Below, in pieces: positions 5,605-6,242 of a DNA stretch of 6,242 nucleotides. Origin of the DNA: an uncultured Alistipes sp. (GTDB lineage Bacteria > Bacteroidota > Bacteroidia > Bacteroidales > Rikenellaceae). How positions within the stretch are numbered: the stretch's first letter is position 1; the number at the start of each line of letters is the position of its first letter. A program made the translations under genes and the position numbers. Location of the stretch: the NCBI GenBank assembly GCA_900769745.1, contig CAAGHX010000025.1:1-6242 (forward strand). Direction: 5' to 3'. Under the pieces are notes generated by a model that was given only the letters and a program-made list of their open reading frames with translations, was not told where the DNA came from and did not search any database.

Positions 5605-6242
5605 TTATAAGTAGAATGATACACCAAAACCGATAGAGAGGAAATTGAGCTTGAAATTCATACCCGATGAATTGACACTACCCTCCTCTACCTGATTTTT
5701 CAATTGTTTAACACGGTCTAAGCTGATACCAAATACGCCAATAGAGAGCTCGAGAGCTGTGTTGTTCGTAACAAACGCCACGATACCTGGCTGCAAGGCC
5801 GCAGCGGCACCTATGCTCTTTGAGTAATTGCCTACATAGCTCTGCAAACCATCAATAACACCATTCTCTGCAACAACCCGCGACTGGCCACCCTCCATAC
5901 TCAACTGCACCTCGGCAAACACCGCAAAGCGATTGCTGTATCCCAGCGGGATATATGGTCGCCAGAATATTGTACCGGTATATGAGTGGTTGAGACGGTG
6001 GAAATAGTCGATATTGAAATCGTTGCCAGCAACCGACACCGAAGCGTTATCGAGCGCGAGAAGCGTACGACCATAGCCAAAACGCACACCCACAGCCATA
6101 TTCTTACCTATGGCATAGGCGAGCATGGGGCTTACATTTACGGTATAGCCATCAGAGTCGATGTTATCAACGACCAACAGTTTAAAATCTCGGTTGGTAT
6201 GCGTCGAATATGATGCAGTACCTCCAAAAATCCACTGACCCT
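5605..6242 (-). CDS. Outer-membrane beta-barrel protein, C-terminal 211 aa (5' end outside the window)
   Basis: The frame is open to the right edge and the true start is not in the window. The ATG at 6177 should not be taken as the start, because the 21 codons before it encode a normal first barrel strand (GQWIFGGTASYS) matching the downstream paralogue. The visible part is a small beta-barrel of about 8-10 strands, with motifs SPMLAYAIGKNMAVGVRFGYG, shortened here to its conserved P-x-x-AYA and RFGYG, then YIPLGYSNRFAVFAEVQ, and a closing strand pair MNFKLNFLSIGFGVSFYL. Such proteins sit in the outer membrane, and this one presumably has a signal peptide beyond the edge. Function is unknown; the general type is an 'outer membrane beta-barrel/porin family' protein. 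The stop lies 13 bp before the chosen start of the next barrel gene, consistent with one transcript. Confidence 0.8.
   Translation of the reverse strand, partial: GQWIFGGTASYSTHTNRDFKLLVVDNIDSDGYTVNVSPMLAYAIGKNMAVGVRFGYGRTLLALDNASVSVAGNDFNIDYFHRLNHSYTGTIFWRPYIPLGYSNRFAVFAEVQLSMEGGQSRVVAENGVIDGLQSYVGNYSKSIGAAAALQPGIVAFVTNNTALELSIGVFGISLDRVKQLKNQVEEGSVNSSGMNFKLNFLSIGFGVSFYL

Noticed and set aside
5592..5627. Earlier starts (5627, 5603) for the second barrel gene
   Set aside because: They add residues ahead of a standard MKK signal peptide, and the 5627 start overlaps the end of the upstream barrel gene.
5605..6177. ATG at 6177 as the true start of the first barrel gene
   Set aside because: The frame stays open to the window edge and the preceding codons encode a conserved first beta strand, so the gene is cut by the window.
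3136..6242. A SusC/SusD polysaccharide utilisation locus
   Set aside because: No TonB-dependent receptor, SusD-like protein or carbohydrate-active enzyme is present; the barrels are too small for SusC.

Overview
The window looks like an ordinary chromosomal segment of a gut-type Bacteroidota (Bacteroidales), possibly near Rikenellaceae/Alistipes. That placement is inferred from protein-family memory, not from a database search. Pointers are a PCMD-domain lipoprotein, Bacteroidales-type outer-membrane barrels, a DPP5-like S9 peptidase very close to the Porphyromonas enzyme, start sites mostly without Shine-Dalgarno sequences, and TAnnTTTG-like promoter elements. No rRNA, tRNA, CRISPR, insertion sequence or phage gene is visible.

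Left part (1-799), minus strand: the first 11 codons of a response regulator (1-32, running out of the window) lie 20 bp behind a complete Nudix hydrolase gene (53-733). The two are probably co-transcribed. The start of the regulator resembles PorX, the PglZ-domain response regulator widespread in Bacteroidota. A 66-bp divergent spacer (734-799) separates the Nudix gene from the next gene and must hold the promoters for both directions.

Middle (800-2982), plus strand: a complete 708-residue secreted lipoprotein peptidase of family S9 (dipeptidyl-peptidase 5 type), with beta-propeller, alpha/beta-hydrolase domain and full Ser-Asp-His triad. It ends in a clear intrinsic terminator (2950-2982). 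The next 150 bp hold no gene but contain a second, 12-bp perfect hairpin (3079-3117) that can terminate the opposing operon.

Right part (3136-6242), minus strand: a tight three-gene unit, transcribed from outside the right edge. The order is an outer-membrane beta-barrel protein (5' end missing), a second, paralogous outer-membrane barrel (4746-5591), and a PCMD-domain lipoprotein (3136-4743). The gaps are 13 bp and 2 bp. Together they look like a cell-envelope module: two barrels plus a lipidated, probably glycan-related, multi-domain beta-sandwich protein. Its substrate and function are unknown.

I did not find an obviously new system. The most interesting items are the barrel-barrel-PCMD unit, the repeated N-terminal beta-sandwich units of the PCMD protein, and the regulator start at the left edge.
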